The position numbers and the translations under genes were made by a program. Positions 38,710 to 49,219 of a stretch of 64,000 nucleotides of DNA are shown piece after piece; position 1 is the first letter of the stretch; each line of letters opens with the position of its first letter. Source of the DNA: Pseudoalteromonas peptidolytica (lineage in GTDB: Bacteria > Pseudomonadota > Gammaproteobacteria > Enterobacterales > Alteromonadaceae); the NCBI RefSeq assembly GCF_012641745.1, contig NZ_WEHZ01000018.1, positions 47,173 to 111,172 of the forward strand, read 5' to 3'. Under the pieces are notes generated by a model. The model had not been told where the DNA came from, did no database searches, and saw only the letters and a program-made list of their open reading frames with translations.

Positions 38710-40797
38710 TTACGCCATGGCCAGTTCACTCTTATCGCCCATCCAGCGCCAGATAATCGAGTCAACAATATCGCTGTGGTTTTTAAGCACGGTAAAAGCG
38801 AGGCTTCTCACTTGCGGTAATAAATGTTTATCACGACTAAGGTCGGCAATTTTTAGCTCCGCCAATCCAGTTTGTTTTGTGCCTAGCACTTCACCCGGGC
38901 CGCGGATCTCAAGGTCGCGCTCAGCGATGACAAAACCGTCGTTACTTTCTCTAAGCACCCCTAAACGCTTTTGCGCGGTGACCGACAGTGGCGCATGGTA
39001 AAGCAGTAAACAATGTGATGCGATTTGTCCGCGACCAACACGGCCGCGCAACTGGTGCAGTTGTGCCAGACCCAAGCGTTCAGGATTTTCAATGATAATA
39101 AGGCTAGCGTTGGGTACATCCACACCTACTTCAATTACGGTAGTGGCAACCAGCACATGAGTATAACCCTGTTTAAATTCGTCCATAATGGCCTGCTTTT
39201 CTTGGGCTTTCATACGGCCATGTACCAGCGCAATATTAAGTTCTGGCAAGGCTTCGGCAAGTGCTTTGGCGGTGTCTTCTGCGGCTTGGCATTGTAACGC
39301 CTCCGACTCATCTATCAGGGTACATACCCAGTAAACTTGACGTTTGTCGTCAACGCAGGCTTTTTGCACTTTTTTGATCACTTCATTGCGTCTGGTGTCG
39401 GGCACGGCGACGGTCGTGATTGGTGTTCTGCCCGGTGGTAGCTCGTCGATAATTGAGGTTTCAAGGTCGGCGTAGGCCGTCATTGCCAAGGTTCTCGGGA
39501 TAGGGGTGGCAGTCATCACCAGCTGATGTGGATAGCAATCGTCAAACTTTCCCTTTTCTCTAAGTGCTAAGCGCTGGTGCACACCAAAGCGATGTTGTTC
39601 GTCGATAATGATAAGCGCAAGGTTAGAAAACTGTACTTGCTCCTGGAACAGTGCATGAGTGCCGACTATCATCTGAGCTTGCCCCGAAGCAATTCGCTCA
39701 AGCGCATGAGTGCGTTCCTTGCCTTTGGTTTTACCACCCAGCCATACGGTTTCTATACCCATAGGTTCAAACCAATTAAGGAAGTTGATGCCGTGTTGCT
39801 CGGAGAGGATCTCAGTGGGTGCCATTAGTGCTACTTGGTAACCCTGTGCGATGGCTGTTAACGCACTGAGTGCTGCCACAAGGGTTTTTCCTGATCCGAC
39901 ATCCCCTTGCACCAATCGCATCATGGGGTAGGGATGTTGTAAGTCGCTTTTGATCTCAGCTACTACTCGACTTTGGGCATTGGTGGGGGCAAATGGTAAG
40001 GCCGATAAAAACTGTGCTTCAAGTGGGTTGGTAGGCGGTAGTGCAACTGCTTTCACCGCTTGACCTTTTTGCCTAAGCTTAAGCAAACTGAGGTTTTGTG
40101 CTAATAACTCTTCAAATGCTAAGCGTGCTTGAGCGGGGTGTTGCCCGAGTTCTAATTGGGTTAAATCGACTCCCTGTGGCGGGCGGTGCAGTAATAGCAG
40201 CGCCTCTTTTAAGCTTTGCTGCGATGGCCGATACTGAGCTGGTAAATAGTCTGGTACATCATATTTGCGCAGTAACTCAACGGCTTGATCGGCAATCGCC
40301 CGAATGCTCAATTGCTTCAGCCCTTCGGTTGTCGGATAAACAGGTGTGAGTGTCGCAAGGCTTGGGTCGCAAGGTGCAGAGCGGGTTTCTTTGATGCTGT
40401 ATTCTGGGTGAGCCATTTCAAAACCATGGCGGCCACGGCGAACCTCACCAAAACAGCGGATTATTTTGCCTGCTTGCATGGCGTTTTTTTGCGCCGCGTT
40501 AAAATTGAAAAAACGCAGCGCGATCCGCCCCGTTCCATCATTAACATAACATACCAGCATGCGGCGCTTGCCGTGTGTGATTTCACTGCGCTCAATCTCG
40601 GCTTCAATGCTGACATGGCTATGCGCTTGTAACTCGCAGATAGGATAGGTGCGCGCACGGTCTTCGTAGCGTAGTGGAAGGTGAAATAGCATGTCTTGTA
40701 CCGACTGAATGCCTAGTTTGGCCAAGCGTTCGGCTGCTTTTGGGCCTACGCCTTTTAGCTCAGTGACGGGGTAAGTGGCCAAATTTGGTGTCGACAT
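38710..40797 (-). CDS. recG: ATP-dependent DNA helicase RecG
   Basis: 695 residues, full length. N-terminal wedge/OB domain (about 1-150, AELKGVGPKAAERLAKLGI), helicase core with Walker A QGDVGSGKT near 297, DEQH box near 395, and motifs V/VI (TTVIEVGVDVPNA, QLRGRVGRG). It remodels stalled replication forks and Holliday junctions. It lies 28 bp downstream of trmH on the same strand; in E. coli these follow spoT in gmk-rpoZ-spoT-trmH-recG. Here gmk-rpoZ-spoT lie 4 kb away in the opposite orientation. Confidence 0.97.
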   Translation of the reverse strand: MSTPNLATYPVTELKGVGPKAAERLAKLGIQSVQDMLFHLPLRYEDRARTYPICELQAHSHVSIEAEIERSEITHGKRRMLVCYVNDGTGRIALRFFNFNAAQKNAMQAGKIIRCFGEVRRGRHGFEMAHPEYSIKETRSAPCDPSLATLTPVYPTTEGLKQLSIRAIADQAVELLRKYDVPDYLPAQYRPSQQSLKEALLLLHRPPQGVDLTQLELGQHPAQARLAFEELLAQNLSLLKLRQKGQAVKAVALPPTNPLEAQFLSALPFAPTNAQSRVVAEIKSDLQHPYPMMRLVQGDVGSGKTLVAALSALTAIAQGYQVALMAPTEILSEQHGINFLNWFEPMGIETVWLGGKTKGKERTHALERIASGQAQMIVGTHALFQEQVQFSNLALIIIDEQHRFGVHQRLALREKGKFDDCYPHQLVMTATPIPRTLAMTAYADLETSIIDELPPGRTPITTVAVPDTRRNEVIKKVQKACVDDKRQVYWVCTLIDESEALQCQAAEDTAKALAEALPELNIALVHGRMKAQEKQAIMDEFKQGYTHVLVATTVIEVGVDVPNASLIIIENPERLGLAQLHQLRGRVGRGQIASHCLLLYHAPLSVTAQKRLGVLRESNDGFVIAERDLEIRGPGEVLGTKQTGLAELKIADLSRDKHLLPQVRSLAFTVLKNHSDIVDSIIWRWMGDKSELAMA

Positions 40798-40825
40798 GCT
40801 ATTCCTCTAGCGCGATCCGCGTTAT

Positions 40826-41524
40826 CTATTTTTTCTGCTTAAACTTAAGAATGTCCCAAAAGGTGTCGTCAGCAACAATTTCACCGTGCTCATCAAGCGC
40901 AGGGTAAGGTAACCCTTTTTCTCTACAGCGAGTGGCAATAATTGGATGACATCCTTCAAATAGTAACTTATGTTTTACCACAGGATCCATCATATCTGTA
41001 CGTTTGTACAGTCCAGCTACATCTCTTTGGCGCTGCGCCTCGTATAAAATAAGTGCTGCGGCAACGGATACATTCAGGGATTGCACCATACCTTGCATTG
41101 GGATCACGATATGCTGATCTGCATGCTCAAGTGCGCGGTCTGAGATCCCAAGACGCTCTTGACCGACAATAATGGCGGTGGGTTTGGTGTAATCAATTTC
41201 ACGAAAATCAACGGCGCTATCACTAAGGTTGGTTGCTAATAATTGTACACCCGGGTTTTGTTCACGAATTGTCGCAACAGCCTGGTCGATATGCTCATGC
41301 ATATGGGTTTCTACCCAATTTTTGCTGCCACCAGAGGTATTATTAGTTAACCGTCTTTGATCTTGTGGCCATACCGCATGTACATGGTGACAACCAACCG
41401 CATCTGCGGTACGCACAATCGCTGACAGGTTGTGGTGCTTATGTACTTCATCTAAACACACTGTGAGGTCGGTTTGGCGTCTATCTAATACGCTTTTTAC
41501 ACGATGGTATCTATTCTCAGCCAT
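40826..41524 (-). CDS. trmH: tRNA (guanosine(18)-2'-O)-methyltransferase
   Basis: 232 residues, SPOUT-class enzyme. N-terminal motif VLDRRQTDLTVCLDEVHKHHN-type, NLSAIVRTADAVG (motif 1), IVGQERLGIS (motif 2) and IPMQGMVQSLNVSVAAAL (motif 3, trefoil knot). It methylates the ribose of G18 in tRNA. It is cotranscribed with recG. Confidence 0.95.
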   Translation of the reverse strand: MAENRYHRVKSVLDRRQTDLTVCLDEVHKHHNLSAIVRTADAVGCHHVHAVWPQDQRRLTNNTSGGSKNWVETHMHEHIDQAVATIREQNPGVQLLATNLSDSAVDFREIDYTKPTAIIVGQERLGISDRALEHADQHIVIPMQGMVQSLNVSVAAALILYEAQRQRDVAGLYKRTDMMDPVVKHKLLFEGCHPIIATRCREKGLPYPALDEHGEIVADDTFWDILKFKQKK

Positions 41525-41575
41525 CTACTTACTACTCTAAATCAACAAATTCCCGCGATTATAACAAAAAAGGGG

Positions 41576-42046
41576 CTAAGGCATAACGGTGCGCTGAATC
41601 GGGTTTTGCAGTGAGATCAGCGTTTCGGTTGACTGGATAGACTCAATAGTTTGCACTTTATTGATAAGTACATCTTGTAGGTGGTCGATGGAGCGCGCCA
41701 TCACTTTGATAAAAATACTGTAGTTACCTGTGGTGTAATAGGCTTCAACAACCTCTTCGAATTCTTTAAGACGTGCAATGGCCCCCGGATAGTCCCCGGC
41801 ATGTTTTAGGTTTATTCCGATAAAACAACAGACATCATAACCAAGCCGTTTAGCATTAATGCTAACTTGAGTCCCTTCAATGATCCCCGCTTGCTTCATT
41901 TTTTCGACCCGAACATGGATGGTACCGGCGCTAACGGCAAATCTCTTTGCTAATTCCGCGTAGGGTGTCCGCGCATTTTCCTTTAATGCGTGAAGGATGG
42001 ATTTATCTAGATTGTCGATCTCATAATTTTCCATGTAAATATCCAT
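41576..42046 (-). CDS. asnC: AsnC/Lrp-family transcriptional regulator
   Basis: 156 residues: N-terminal HTH (LDKSILHALKENARTPYAEL, FAVSAGTIHVRVEKM) and C-terminal RAM/AsnC ligand domain (YYTTGNYSIFIKVMARS). It is divergent from asnA, the same arrangement as in E. coli where AsnC activates asnA when asparagine is scarce. The start could be ATG 42046 or an ATG four codons later (MENYEI). Confidence 0.92.
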   Translation of the reverse strand: MDIYMENYEIDNLDKSILHALKENARTPYAELAKRFAVSAGTIHVRVEKMKQAGIIEGTQVSINAKRLGYDVCCFIGINLKHAGDYPGAIARLKEFEEVVEAYYTTGNYSIFIKVMARSIDHLQDVLINKVQTIESIQSTETLISLQNPIQRTVMP

Positions 42047-42195
42047 TAGTAATTATCGTTTATTTAAAATTTATAGCATATTTTTGATGAAAATAATTAT
42101 GTAAAGGTGTTTTTGTTGTGGGTTATTGATGTTTTTGTTGGTTTCTTTAAATATAGACTTAACAAAACGACAAATTCGGGAATGAGGACCTAACC

Positions 42196-43191
42196 ATGTT
42201 GAGCAAGTATCAAGAGACACAAAAACAGATAGCACGAGTAAAGCAAGTATTTTCAGCACAGCTAACCGAGCAATTGGGCTTAGTTGAAGTACAAGCCCCA
42301 ATTTTGGCGCGCTTAGGCGATGGTATTCAAGACAACCTAAGTGGTCATGAGCAGGCGGTACAGGTTAAAGTGAAAACGCTACCGGACGCGCAGTTTGAGG
42401 TAGTACATTCACTTGCTAAGTGGAAACGTAAAACACTAGGTGATTATGGTTTTGCTAAAGGCGAAGGCCTCTATACGCACATGAAAGCGCTACGCCCAGA
42501 CGAAGACAAGCTATCGCCAATCCATTCTGTTTATGTTGACCAATGGGATTGGGAAAAAGTGATTTGCGAAAATAGTGAGCGTTCGCTGGCAAAACTAAAA
42601 GAAACAGTTGAAACCCTTTATCGCTCAATTAAAGCGACGGAAAAAGTGGTCGAGGATGAGTTTGGCATTACCGCATTCCTTCCTGAGAAAATTACGTTTG
42701 TACACAGTGAAGCATTACGTACTATGTACCCAGATTTTACTGCCAAACAACGTGAAAAAGCGATTGCCCAAGAATATGGCGCGGTATTCTTAATTGGTAT
42801 TGGTGGCGAGCTTGGTGATGGTAAAATTCACGATGTTCGTGCGCCGGATTATGACGATTGGTCAACGCCAACATGCGACAAATACCAAGGGCTCAATGGC
42901 GATATCTTGGTATGGAACCCAGTATTAGAAGACGCTTTTGAAATTTCATCAATGGGTATTCGTGTTTGTCCTGATTCGCTTGCAAGACAGCTGAAATTAA
43001 CCGATGACGAAGCGCGCTTGAGTTTAGAGTGGCACCAACAGCTGGTTGCAGGGGAATTACCACAAACTATAGGCGGTGGGATTGGCCAGTCGCGTTTAGT
43101 GATGTTGCTGTTACAAAAGCAGCACATTGGTCAGGTACAAGTAGGGGTATGGCCTGAAGAAGTGCGCAGCAGCGTGGCTGATTTGTTGTAA
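42196..43191 (+). CDS. asnA: Aspartate-ammonia ligase (asparagine synthetase A)
   Basis: 331 residues, full length, class II aminoacyl-tRNA-synthetase-like fold. Makes asparagine from aspartate, ammonia and ATP. Typical blocks: [25 protein letters not shown] N-terminus, [27 protein letters not shown], and the C-terminal [14 protein letters not shown]. It is probably activated by the divergent AsnC. A long REP-like array begins 6 bp after its stop. Confidence 0.97.
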   Translation: MLSKYQETQKQIARVKQVFSAQLTEQLGLVEVQAPILARLGDGIQDNLSGHEQAVQVKVKTLPDAQFEVVHSLAKWKRKTLGDYGFAKGEGLYTHMKALRPDEDKLSPIHSVYVDQWDWEKVICENSERSLAKLKETVETLYRSIKATEKVVEDEFGITAFLPEKITFVHSEALRTMYPDFTAKQREKAIAQEYGAVFLIGIGGELGDGKIHDVRAPDYDDWSTPTCDKYQGLNGDILVWNPVLEDAFEISSMGIRVCPDSLARQLKLTDDEARLSLEWHQQLVAGELPQTIGGGIGQSRLVMLLLQKQHIGQVQVGVWPEEVRSSVADLL

Positions 43192-43196
43192 AAAGA

Positions 43197-44716
43197 TCGC
43201 GAGGTAAACTCGCTCCTACATGAGGGTTTTACTCCTGTAAGTAAGCACCTTAGTAGGAGCTGCTTCACGCGGCGAGCAGTTAAGAGAACGTGGGGTAAAC
43301 TCGCTTCTACATGAGAGTTTTATTTCTGTGGATACACGCTTTAGTGGGAGCCACTTTACATGGCGAGCAATTAAGAGCTCGCGAGGTAAACTCGCTCCTA
43401 CATAAGGGTTTTACTCCTGTAAGTAAGCACCTTAGTAGGAGCTGCTTTACGCGGCGAGCAGTTAAGAGATCGCGCGGTAAACTCGCTCCTAAACGAGGGT
43501 TTTACTTCTGTGGATACAAGCCTTAGTAGGAGCCACTTTATGTGGCGAGCAATTAAGAGATCGCGAGGTAAACTCGCTCCTACATGAGAGTTTTATTTCT
43601 GTGGATGCACGCTTTAGTAGGAGCTGCTTTACGCGGCGAGCTGTTAAGGGATCGCGAGGTAAACTCGCTCCTACATAAGGGTTTTACTCCTGTAAGTAAG
43701 CACCTTAGTAGGAGCTGCTTTACGCGGCGAGCAGTTAAGAGATCGCGCGGTAAACTCGCTCCTAAACGAGGGTTTTACTTCTGTGGATACAAGCCTTAGT
43801 AGGAGCCACTTTATGTGGCGAGCAATTAAGAGATCGCGAGGTAAACTCGCTCCTACATGAGAGTTTTATTTCTGTGGATGCACGCTTTAGTAGGAGCTGC
43901 TTTACGCGGCGAGCTGTTAAGGGATCGCGAGGTAAACTCGCTCCCACATGAGGGTTTTTCTCCTGTAGGTAAGCACCTTGGTAGGAGCCGCTTTACGCGG
44001 CGAGCAGTTAAGAGAACGCGAGGTAAACTCGCTTCTACAAGAGAGTTTTATTTCTGTGGATACACACTTTGGTAGGAGCCGCTTTACGCGGCGAGCAATT
44101 AAGAGCTCGCGAGGTAAATTCGCTCCTACATGAGGGTTTTACTCCTGTAGGTAAGCACCTTGGTAGGAGCCGCTTTACGCGGCGAGCAGTTAAGAGAACG
44201 CGAGGTAAATTCGCTTCTACAAGAGAGTTTTGCTCCTAGTAGGTAAGCACCTTGGTAGGAGCCGCTTTACGCGGCGAGCTGTTAAGAGAACGTGAGGTAA
44301 ACTCGCTCCTACACGAGAGTTTTACTTCTTTGGATATACACCTTAGTAGGAGCCACTTTATGTGGCGAGCAATTAAGAGATCGCGAGGTAAACTCGCTCC
44401 CACATGAGGGTTTTTCTCCTGTAGGTAAGCACCTTGGTAGGAGCCGCTTTACACGACGAGCAGTTAAGGGATCGCGAGGTAAACTCGCTCCCACACGAGA
44501 GTTTTGCTCCTAGTAGGTAAGCACCTTGGTAGGAGCCGCTTTACGCGGCGAGCTGTTAAGAGAACGTGAGGTAAACTCGCTCCTACACGAGAGTTTTACT
44601 TCTTTGGATATACACCTTAGTAGGAGCTGCTTCACGCGGCGAGCAGTTAAGGGAGCGTGAGGTAACCTCGCTCCCACATGAGGGTTTTACATCTGTGGAT
44701 ACACACCTTGGTTGGA
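43197..44716 (+). repeat. Large REP-like tandem array, 17 units of 91-92 bp
   Basis: GAGGTAAACTCGCT or a variant recurs at 43201, 43292, 43383, 43474, 43565, 43656, 43747, 43838, 43929, 44020, 44111, 44202, 44294, 44385, 44476, 44568 and 44659. Each unit holds two small hairpins: GCGAG-GTAAA-CTCGC, and GCCGC-TTTAC-GCGGC with variants. CTCCTAC and GTAGGAGC arms let adjacent hairpins pair. Linkers alternate between GTAAGTAAGCACC and GTGGATACACGC types. Units 3-5 and 6-8 (43383-43655 and 43656-43928) are identical, a perfect 273-bp duplication. Short ORFs inside are by-products of the repeat. Confidence 0.95.
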
Positions 44717-44842
44717 GTCAATTAAGGTGATTTTTCGTTAGTGTATTCTTATACGTTACTCGGTATAATGTCCGCTTTTAGCACTGCGGCAGACTTGAGT
44801 AAAGCAACATTACTCGGCCGGTATTTATTGTTGAGAACGACT

Positions 44843-45466
44843 ATGACATCACCTACACGCGGTAATCTGTTTATCCTTTCTGCACCTTCTGGTGCGGGTA
44901 AATCAAGTTTAATTAAAGCGCTATTGGAAAAGCACAACGACATTAAAGTCTCGGTGTCTCATACCACGCGCGCGCCTCGTCCGGGCGAAGAAAATGGTGT
45001 TCATTATCACTTTGTTTCTGTAGATGAGTTTAAGCAGTTGATCGACAAAGGCGACTTTTTCGAGTGGGCACAAGTATTTGAAAACTACTATGGCACTTCG
45101 AAGCAAGCGATCGAAGAGCAACTTGCTGCGGGGGTCGATGTATTTTTGGATATCGATTGGCAAGGTGCGCGCCAAGTGCGTGAATTAATGCCGGAAGTAA
45201 AAACAATCTTTATTCTCCCTCCGTCAACCGCTGAATTAGAGAGTCGCTTAAATAGCCGAGGCCAAGACTCGCAAGAAGTCATTGCAGGTCGTATGGCAGA
45301 AGCGAAATCAGAAAGTTCACATTACAATGAGTTTGACTATATTTTGGTCAACGATGACTTTGAGCAAACACGCAGTGAGCTTGAGCATATTGTGATTTCA
45401 GCACGGTTAGAACAAAAAGCACAAGCTGTACGTCATCAAGCGCTGATCGCTGACTTGCTAAAATAA
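44843..45466 (+). CDS. gmk: Guanylate kinase
   Basis: 207 residues from ATG 44843; an upstream in-frame start at 44741 adds residues not found in the family. Phosphorylates GMP to GDP with ATP. P-loop [10 protein letters not shown] near 12, GMP-binding [17 protein letters not shown] and lid region. It starts the gmk-rpoZ-spoT-ridA series, although a 333-bp spacer with repeat DNA separates it from rpoZ. Confidence 0.96.
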   Translation: MTSPTRGNLFILSAPSGAGKSSLIKALLEKHNDIKVSVSHTTRAPRPGEENGVHYHFVSVDEFKQLIDKGDFFEWAQVFENYYGTSKQAIEEQLAAGVDVFLDIDWQGARQVRELMPEVKTIFILPPSTAELESRLNSRGQDSQEVIAGRMAEAKSESSHYNEFDYILVNDDFEQTRSELEHIVISARLEQKAQAVRHQALIADLLK

Positions 45467-45799
45467 TTACTTTTTAACCTGAGGTTTGGGTAAGGAATGG
45501 CTAACTTATTGTATTTAAAATCGGCCTAATTTATATCCTTGTTTAGCCAGAGAGTTTTAGGGGGAACACCGCTCCCGCGTCCTGCTCTCGCTAAGGTACC
45601 TACATCCTGTAGGCAAGGCGAATTTACGTACCAATAGCGGGCTATTGGAAGTTAATTCAACGCAGTTAGCGCTAAAACTGGCTGCTAGCAAGACATTAAT
45701 TATCCACAGCTCAGGTTTTTTAACCATCAATACTTGGCGAAAGGCTAGACATACAGTAAACTAGCCTTTTGCATAATGAACTGAATTTGGAGTGCTTCG
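45467..45799. other. Intergenic region gmk-rpoZ with repeat family B
   Basis: 333 bp. About 45535-45720 is a long copy of the dispersed repeat family B. The rest is leader of rpoZ; no ORF. Confidence 0.7.
45535..45720 (+). repeat. Dispersed repeat family B, copy 2 (uninterrupted)
   Basis: The core at 45644-45717 (ATTGGAAGTTAATTCAACGC, CAGTTAGCGCTAAAACTGGC, TGCTAG, ATTAATTATCCRCAG) matches copy 1 at 18066 across the point where copy 1 carries the MITE. The upstream part shares CTTGTYTAGCCAGA and CAAGGC with copy 1 but is diverged, including a TACATCCTGTAG hairpin. Confidence 0.75.
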
Positions 45800-46075
45800 A
45801 TGGCTCGCGTAACTGTAGAAGATGCAGTAGATAAAATTGGTAACCGCTTTGACTTGATTTTAGTAGCAGCGCGTCGCGCTCGCCAAATTTCTGTAGGCGG
45901 TAAAGATCCTATGGTTGATGCTGAAAACGACAAGCCAACCGTAATCGCGCTACGTGAAATTGAGCAAGGTTTTGTAACCACAGACTCACTAGATATCATT
46001 GACCGTGAAGAGCAGCAGAGCCAAGAAGCTGCAGAGCTTGCAGCTGTTGCTGCAATCGTTGGTGGCAATCGCTAA
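45800..46075 (+). CDS. rpoZ: RNA polymerase omega subunit
   Basis: 91 residues: [51 protein letters not shown]. Full-length omega, which helps assemble beta' and contributes to ppGpp binding. An adequate ribosome site (GGAG) precedes ATG 45800. It is upstream of spoT as in most gammaproteobacteria, but followed by its own terminator. Confidence 0.97.
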   Translation: MARVTVEDAVDKIGNRFDLILVAARRARQISVGGKDPMVDAENDKPTVIALREIEQGFVTTDSLDIIDREEQQSQEAAELAAVAAIVGGNR

Positions 46076-46096
46076 TCCAACCACTGTCTAAATTTC

Positions 46097-46129
46097 AATA
46101 ATGCCAGCTTTTGCTGGCATTATTGTTTT
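46097..46129 (+). terminator. Terminator after rpoZ
   Basis: Perfect 12-bp stem AATAATGCCAGC/GCTGGCATTATT with a TTTT loop (46097-46124), then GTTTT. It implies at least partial separation of rpoZ from spoT. Confidence 0.85.
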
Positions 46130-46289
46130 GAGAACCAGCAAAATACATCCGTGTCATGTCCTTAACTTCCTAACAAGTCGCATAAATTGTTCATTGGCAT
46201 TGCTGGTTTTTCATCGTATATTCTTAAGTAATTAGCTTGTAACCCGCTTTATACTCGCCGAGTATATTCTCTGAAACATTGGAGTGTGA

Positions 46290-48392
46290 ATGTATCTGTT
46301 TGAAGGCCTCAAAAAGAAAATTTCAGAATATTTGTCACCAGAAGACGTTGAGTTGGTGCAAAAAGCCTATGTTGTGGCTCGTGAGGCACACGAGGGACAG
46401 ACGCGCTCCAGTGGTGAGCCTTATATTACCCACCCGGTGGAAGTCACCCAGATCTTAGCGAGTATGAAACTTGACCATGAAACACTCATGGCCGCGCTGA
46501 TGCACGATGTTATTGAAGATACAGACTTTAGCCAAGACGACCTAGCCGAAATATTTGGTGATACTGTCGCTGAGCTGGTGGAAGGGGTGTCAAAGCTCGA
46601 CAAACTGAGTTTTAAAGATAAAAAAGAGTTCCAAGCCGAAAACTACCGCAAAATGATCATGGCGATGACCCAAGATATTCGAGTTATCTTGATTAAGCTT
46701 GCCGATAGAACACACAATATGCGAACGCTTGGGGCGCTGCGTCCTGATAAGCGCCGTCGAATTGCTCGTGAAACGTTGGAGATTTACGCCCCAATTGCAA
46801 ACCGCCTAGGTATTCATGATATTAAAAACGAGTTAGAAGACTTAGGGTTTCAGGCGTTATATCCAATGCGTTATCGTGCGCTACGATCAGAGGTTGCAAA
46901 AGCACGTGGCAATCGCAAAGAAGTGATCAGTAATATTCAAACTGAAATCGAATCTAGGTTAGAAGAAGCTGGGATCCAAGGCTCAGTTAAAGGTCGTGAA
47001 AAGCACTTATATAGTATTTACCGCAAAATGCTGAATAAAGAGCTGATGTTTAACGAGGTGATGGACATTTATGCCTTTAGGATCAACGTTGATAACCTTG
47101 ATACTTGCTACCGTGTGCTAGGTGTTGCACATAATCTATATAAACCAATTGAAACGCGCTTTAAGGATTATATTGCCGTACCAAAAACCAACGGTTATCA
47201 ATCACTGCATACATCATTAGTTGGTCCTCATGGTATTCCAGTTGAAATCCAAATTCGTACACATGATATGGATCACATGGCAGACAAAGGGGTTGCAGCG
47301 CATTGGATGTATAAAAAATCTGGTGATAACGCTGGCCACACTGCACAGCAGCGCGCGCGTCAGTGGATGCAAAGCTTGCTGGAATTACAGCAAAGTGCCG
47401 GTTCCTCTTTTGAGTTTGTTGAAAACGTTAAAACCGAATTATTCCCTGAAGAAATTTACGTCTTTACGCCAGATGGCCGCATTGTGGAGCTGCCTATGGG
47501 GGCAACGGCGGTAGACTTTGCTTATGCCGTGCATACTGATGTCGGTAATACCTGTGTTGGTGCGCGTGTAAACCGCAAGCCGTACCCACTAAGCAAAGCG
47601 CTGGACACCGGGCAAACAGTAGAAGTGATAACCAGTTCAGGCGCACATCCAAATGCAACATGGCTTAATTTTGTAGTAACGGGTAAGGCACGCCTTGGGA
47701 TCCGTAACTACCTCAAGAGCCAGCAAGAAGAAGAAGCTATTTTATTAGGTCGTCGCTTGCTTGATTCAGCCCTTGGTGAGTACAAGCTGGATGATATTCC
47801 ACAAGAACAAATTGATAATGTACTGGAAGAACACAAGCTCAACACCTTACTAGAATTATTGGTTGAAATTGGCTGCGGTAATATCATGAGTGTATTGATA
47901 GCGAAGCGCTTACTACAAGATGATAATGCTGTAGAAGATATTGCAAAACGCGCGAAAGCCGCGATAATCGGTACTGAAGGTATGTTGGTGACTTATGCTA
48001 AATGTTGTCGCCCTGTGCCAGGAGATGCCATTACAGCCTACGTAAGCCAAGGTAAAGGGCTAATGGTGCACCGTCAAGAATGTAAAAATATTAAGGGTTG
48101 GCAAAACGAGCGCTCAAAGTACTTCGTGGTGAAATGGGAGGACAACCCAGAGAAAGAGTATATCGCCGCGCTTCGCGTTGAGATAATCAATCACCAAGGT
48201 GCGTTAGCTAAGTTAACCAATGTGGTCGCAACAACACAAGCAAACATTGTTGAGATCGCAACAGATGAGAAAGAAAGTAATTTATACGTGATTGATTTAG
48301 GTATTACCGTGAAAAACCGAGTTCATGTTGCAGATATCATGCGTCGAATTCGAGTAATGCCAGATGTGCAACGCGTGTATCGTAAAAAATAA
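46290..48392 (+). CDS. spoT: SpoT, bifunctional (p)ppGpp synthetase/hydrolase
   Basis: 700 residues. N-terminal HD hydrolase domain (His48, His72-Asp73 in MHDVIEDT), synthetase domain with the RFKD (RxKD) motif that marks bifunctional SpoT-type enzymes rather than RelA (ExDD), a TGS domain (about 385-450, [12 protein letters not shown]) and a C-terminal ACT domain (about 625-700). It controls the stringent response. It is followed after 10 bp by ridA, so the two are probably one operon. Confidence 0.97.
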   Translation: MYLFEGLKKKISEYLSPEDVELVQKAYVVAREAHEGQTRSSGEPYITHPVEVTQILASMKLDHETLMAALMHDVIEDTDFSQDDLAEIFGDTVAELVEGVSKLDKLSFKDKKEFQAENYRKMIMAMTQDIRVILIKLADRTHNMRTLGALRPDKRRRIARETLEIYAPIANRLGIHDIKNELEDLGFQALYPMRYRALRSEVAKARGNRKEVISNIQTEIESRLEEAGIQGSVKGREKHLYSIYRKMLNKELMFNEVMDIYAFRINVDNLDTCYRVLGVAHNLYKPIETRFKDYIAVPKTNGYQSLHTSLVGPHGIPVEIQIRTHDMDHMADKGVAAHWMYKKSGDNAGHTAQQRARQWMQSLLELQQSAGSSFEFVENVKTELFPEEIYVFTPDGRIVELPMGATAVDFAYAVHTDVGNTCVGARVNRKPYPLSKALDTGQTVEVITSSGAHPNATWLNFVVTGKARLGIRNYLKSQQEEEAILLGRRLLDSALGEYKLDDIPQEQIDNVLEEHKLNTLLELLVEIGCGNIMSVLIAKRLLQDDNAVEDIAKRAKAAIIGTEGMLVTYAKCCRPVPGDAITAYVSQGKGLMVHRQECKNIKGWQNERSKYFVVKWEDNPEKEYIAALRVEIINHQGALAKLTNVVATTQANIVEIATDEKESNLYVIDLGITVKNRVHVADIMRRIRVMPDVQRVYRKK

Positions 48393-48402
48393 AGGAACAT
48401 CC

Positions 48403-48795
48403 ATGAACAAAGCGATTATTTCAACAGATAAAGCGCCAGCAGCAATTGGCACTTACAACCAAGCGGTTAAAGTGGGCACTGCTGTTTATTTATCGGGTCA
48501 GATCCCATTGGTCCCTGAAACGATGGAATTTATTTCTGACGATTTTGCAGAGCAAACACACCAAGTATTTAAAAATTTAACCGCAGTGTGTGAAGAAGCC
48601 GGTGGTGAGCTTCAAGATATGGTTAAGGTGAATATCTTCCTGACAGACTTAAGTAATTTTGCAACAGTCAATGAGATTATGGCGCAATATTTCAGAAAGC
48701 CATATCCAGCACGTGCAGCCATTGGTGTAAAAGAATTACCAAAGGGTGCACAGGTAGAAATTGACGGCATTATGGAGTTGCCATCAACGAACTAA
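48403..48795 (+). CDS. ridA: RidA family 2-iminobutanoate/2-iminopropanoate deaminase
   Basis: 130 residues from ATG 48403, with AAAGGA 6 nt before. Hydrolyses reactive enamine/imine intermediates released by PLP enzymes such as IlvA. Family signatures: [21 protein letters not shown], catalytic Arg in [20 protein letters not shown]. The spoT-ridA order is conserved in gammaproteobacteria. Confidence 0.96.
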   Translation: MNKAIISTDKAPAAIGTYNQAVKVGTAVYLSGQIPLVPETMEFISDDFAEQTHQVFKNLTAVCEEAGGELQDMVKVNIFLTDLSNFATVNEIMAQYFRKPYPARAAIGVKELPKGAQVEIDGIMELPSTN

Positions 48796-48824
48796 GCGCA
48801 GTGCTTCTGTAAGCTGTATACTCA

Positions 48825-48855
48825 TTTGCCCCCGCACTAGACGGGGGCAAATTAT
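48825..48855 (+). terminator. Terminator after ridA
   Basis: Perfect 10-bp stem TTTGCCCCCG/CGGGGGCAAA (48825-48834 and 48842-48851), then ATTATTT. It ends the spoT-ridA unit. Confidence 0.85.
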
Positions 48856-48950
48856 TTGTGCAGCGAGAATACATTACACAGCGCGACAAAGTGGGCTGCA
48901 CCTACTGGATGCTACCCCTATTTAATACAGAGTATTAAGTCAAATCAGTA

Positions 48951-49175
48951 TTAGCACATATTGGTTGGACAATCGCAATGTAACGTATTTGGCTCTGGAA
49001 CACAGGCTAGCGCCTTTGACGGGCACTCTAGTGTTGCAGCATCGGTATCACAGTTTAAGTTACGGCTACAGTGATAAGAACAACCGCCGCCAATCTCACG
49101 AGTGTTATGATAATCCAGTATTCGCGGAGTCCCTGATAATGACTTGAGTTGCTTCTTGTTCAGTTTTAAATCCAT
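48951..49175 (-). CDS. Cysteine-rich double-glycine peptide (putative RiPP precursor)
   Basis: 74 residues. A leader-like start MDLKLNKKQLKSLSG resembles the LNKKxLxxLS leaders of RiPP/lanthipeptide-type precursors. A second part after GGG at 29-31 carries eight cysteines (32, 36, 42, 51, 58, 67, 69, 74). It is likely exported and either disulfide-bonded or modified. No modification enzyme, protease-transporter or immunity gene is recognisable in the window. It is the last gene of a minus-strand group with other small GG-type peptides. Confidence 0.6.
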   Translation of the reverse strand: MDLKLNKKQLKSLSGTPRILDYHNTREIGGGCSYHCSRNLNCDTDAATLECPSKALACVPEPNTLHCDCPTNMC

Positions 49176-49219
49176 CGTTTATTCCTTCAATTGAGTTCAG
49201 ATAAAAGCAGCATAGAGGA

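Noticed and set aside
43311..44075. Three similar ORFs (71-72 codons) spaced 273 bp apart, opening MRVLFLW
   Set aside because: They are translations of the REP-like array, repeated with its period. They lack ribosome sites and homology.
43197..44716. CRISPR array
   Set aside because: The whole 91-bp unit is repeated; there are no unique spacers, no cas genes, and the hairpins and imperfect units are of REP type.
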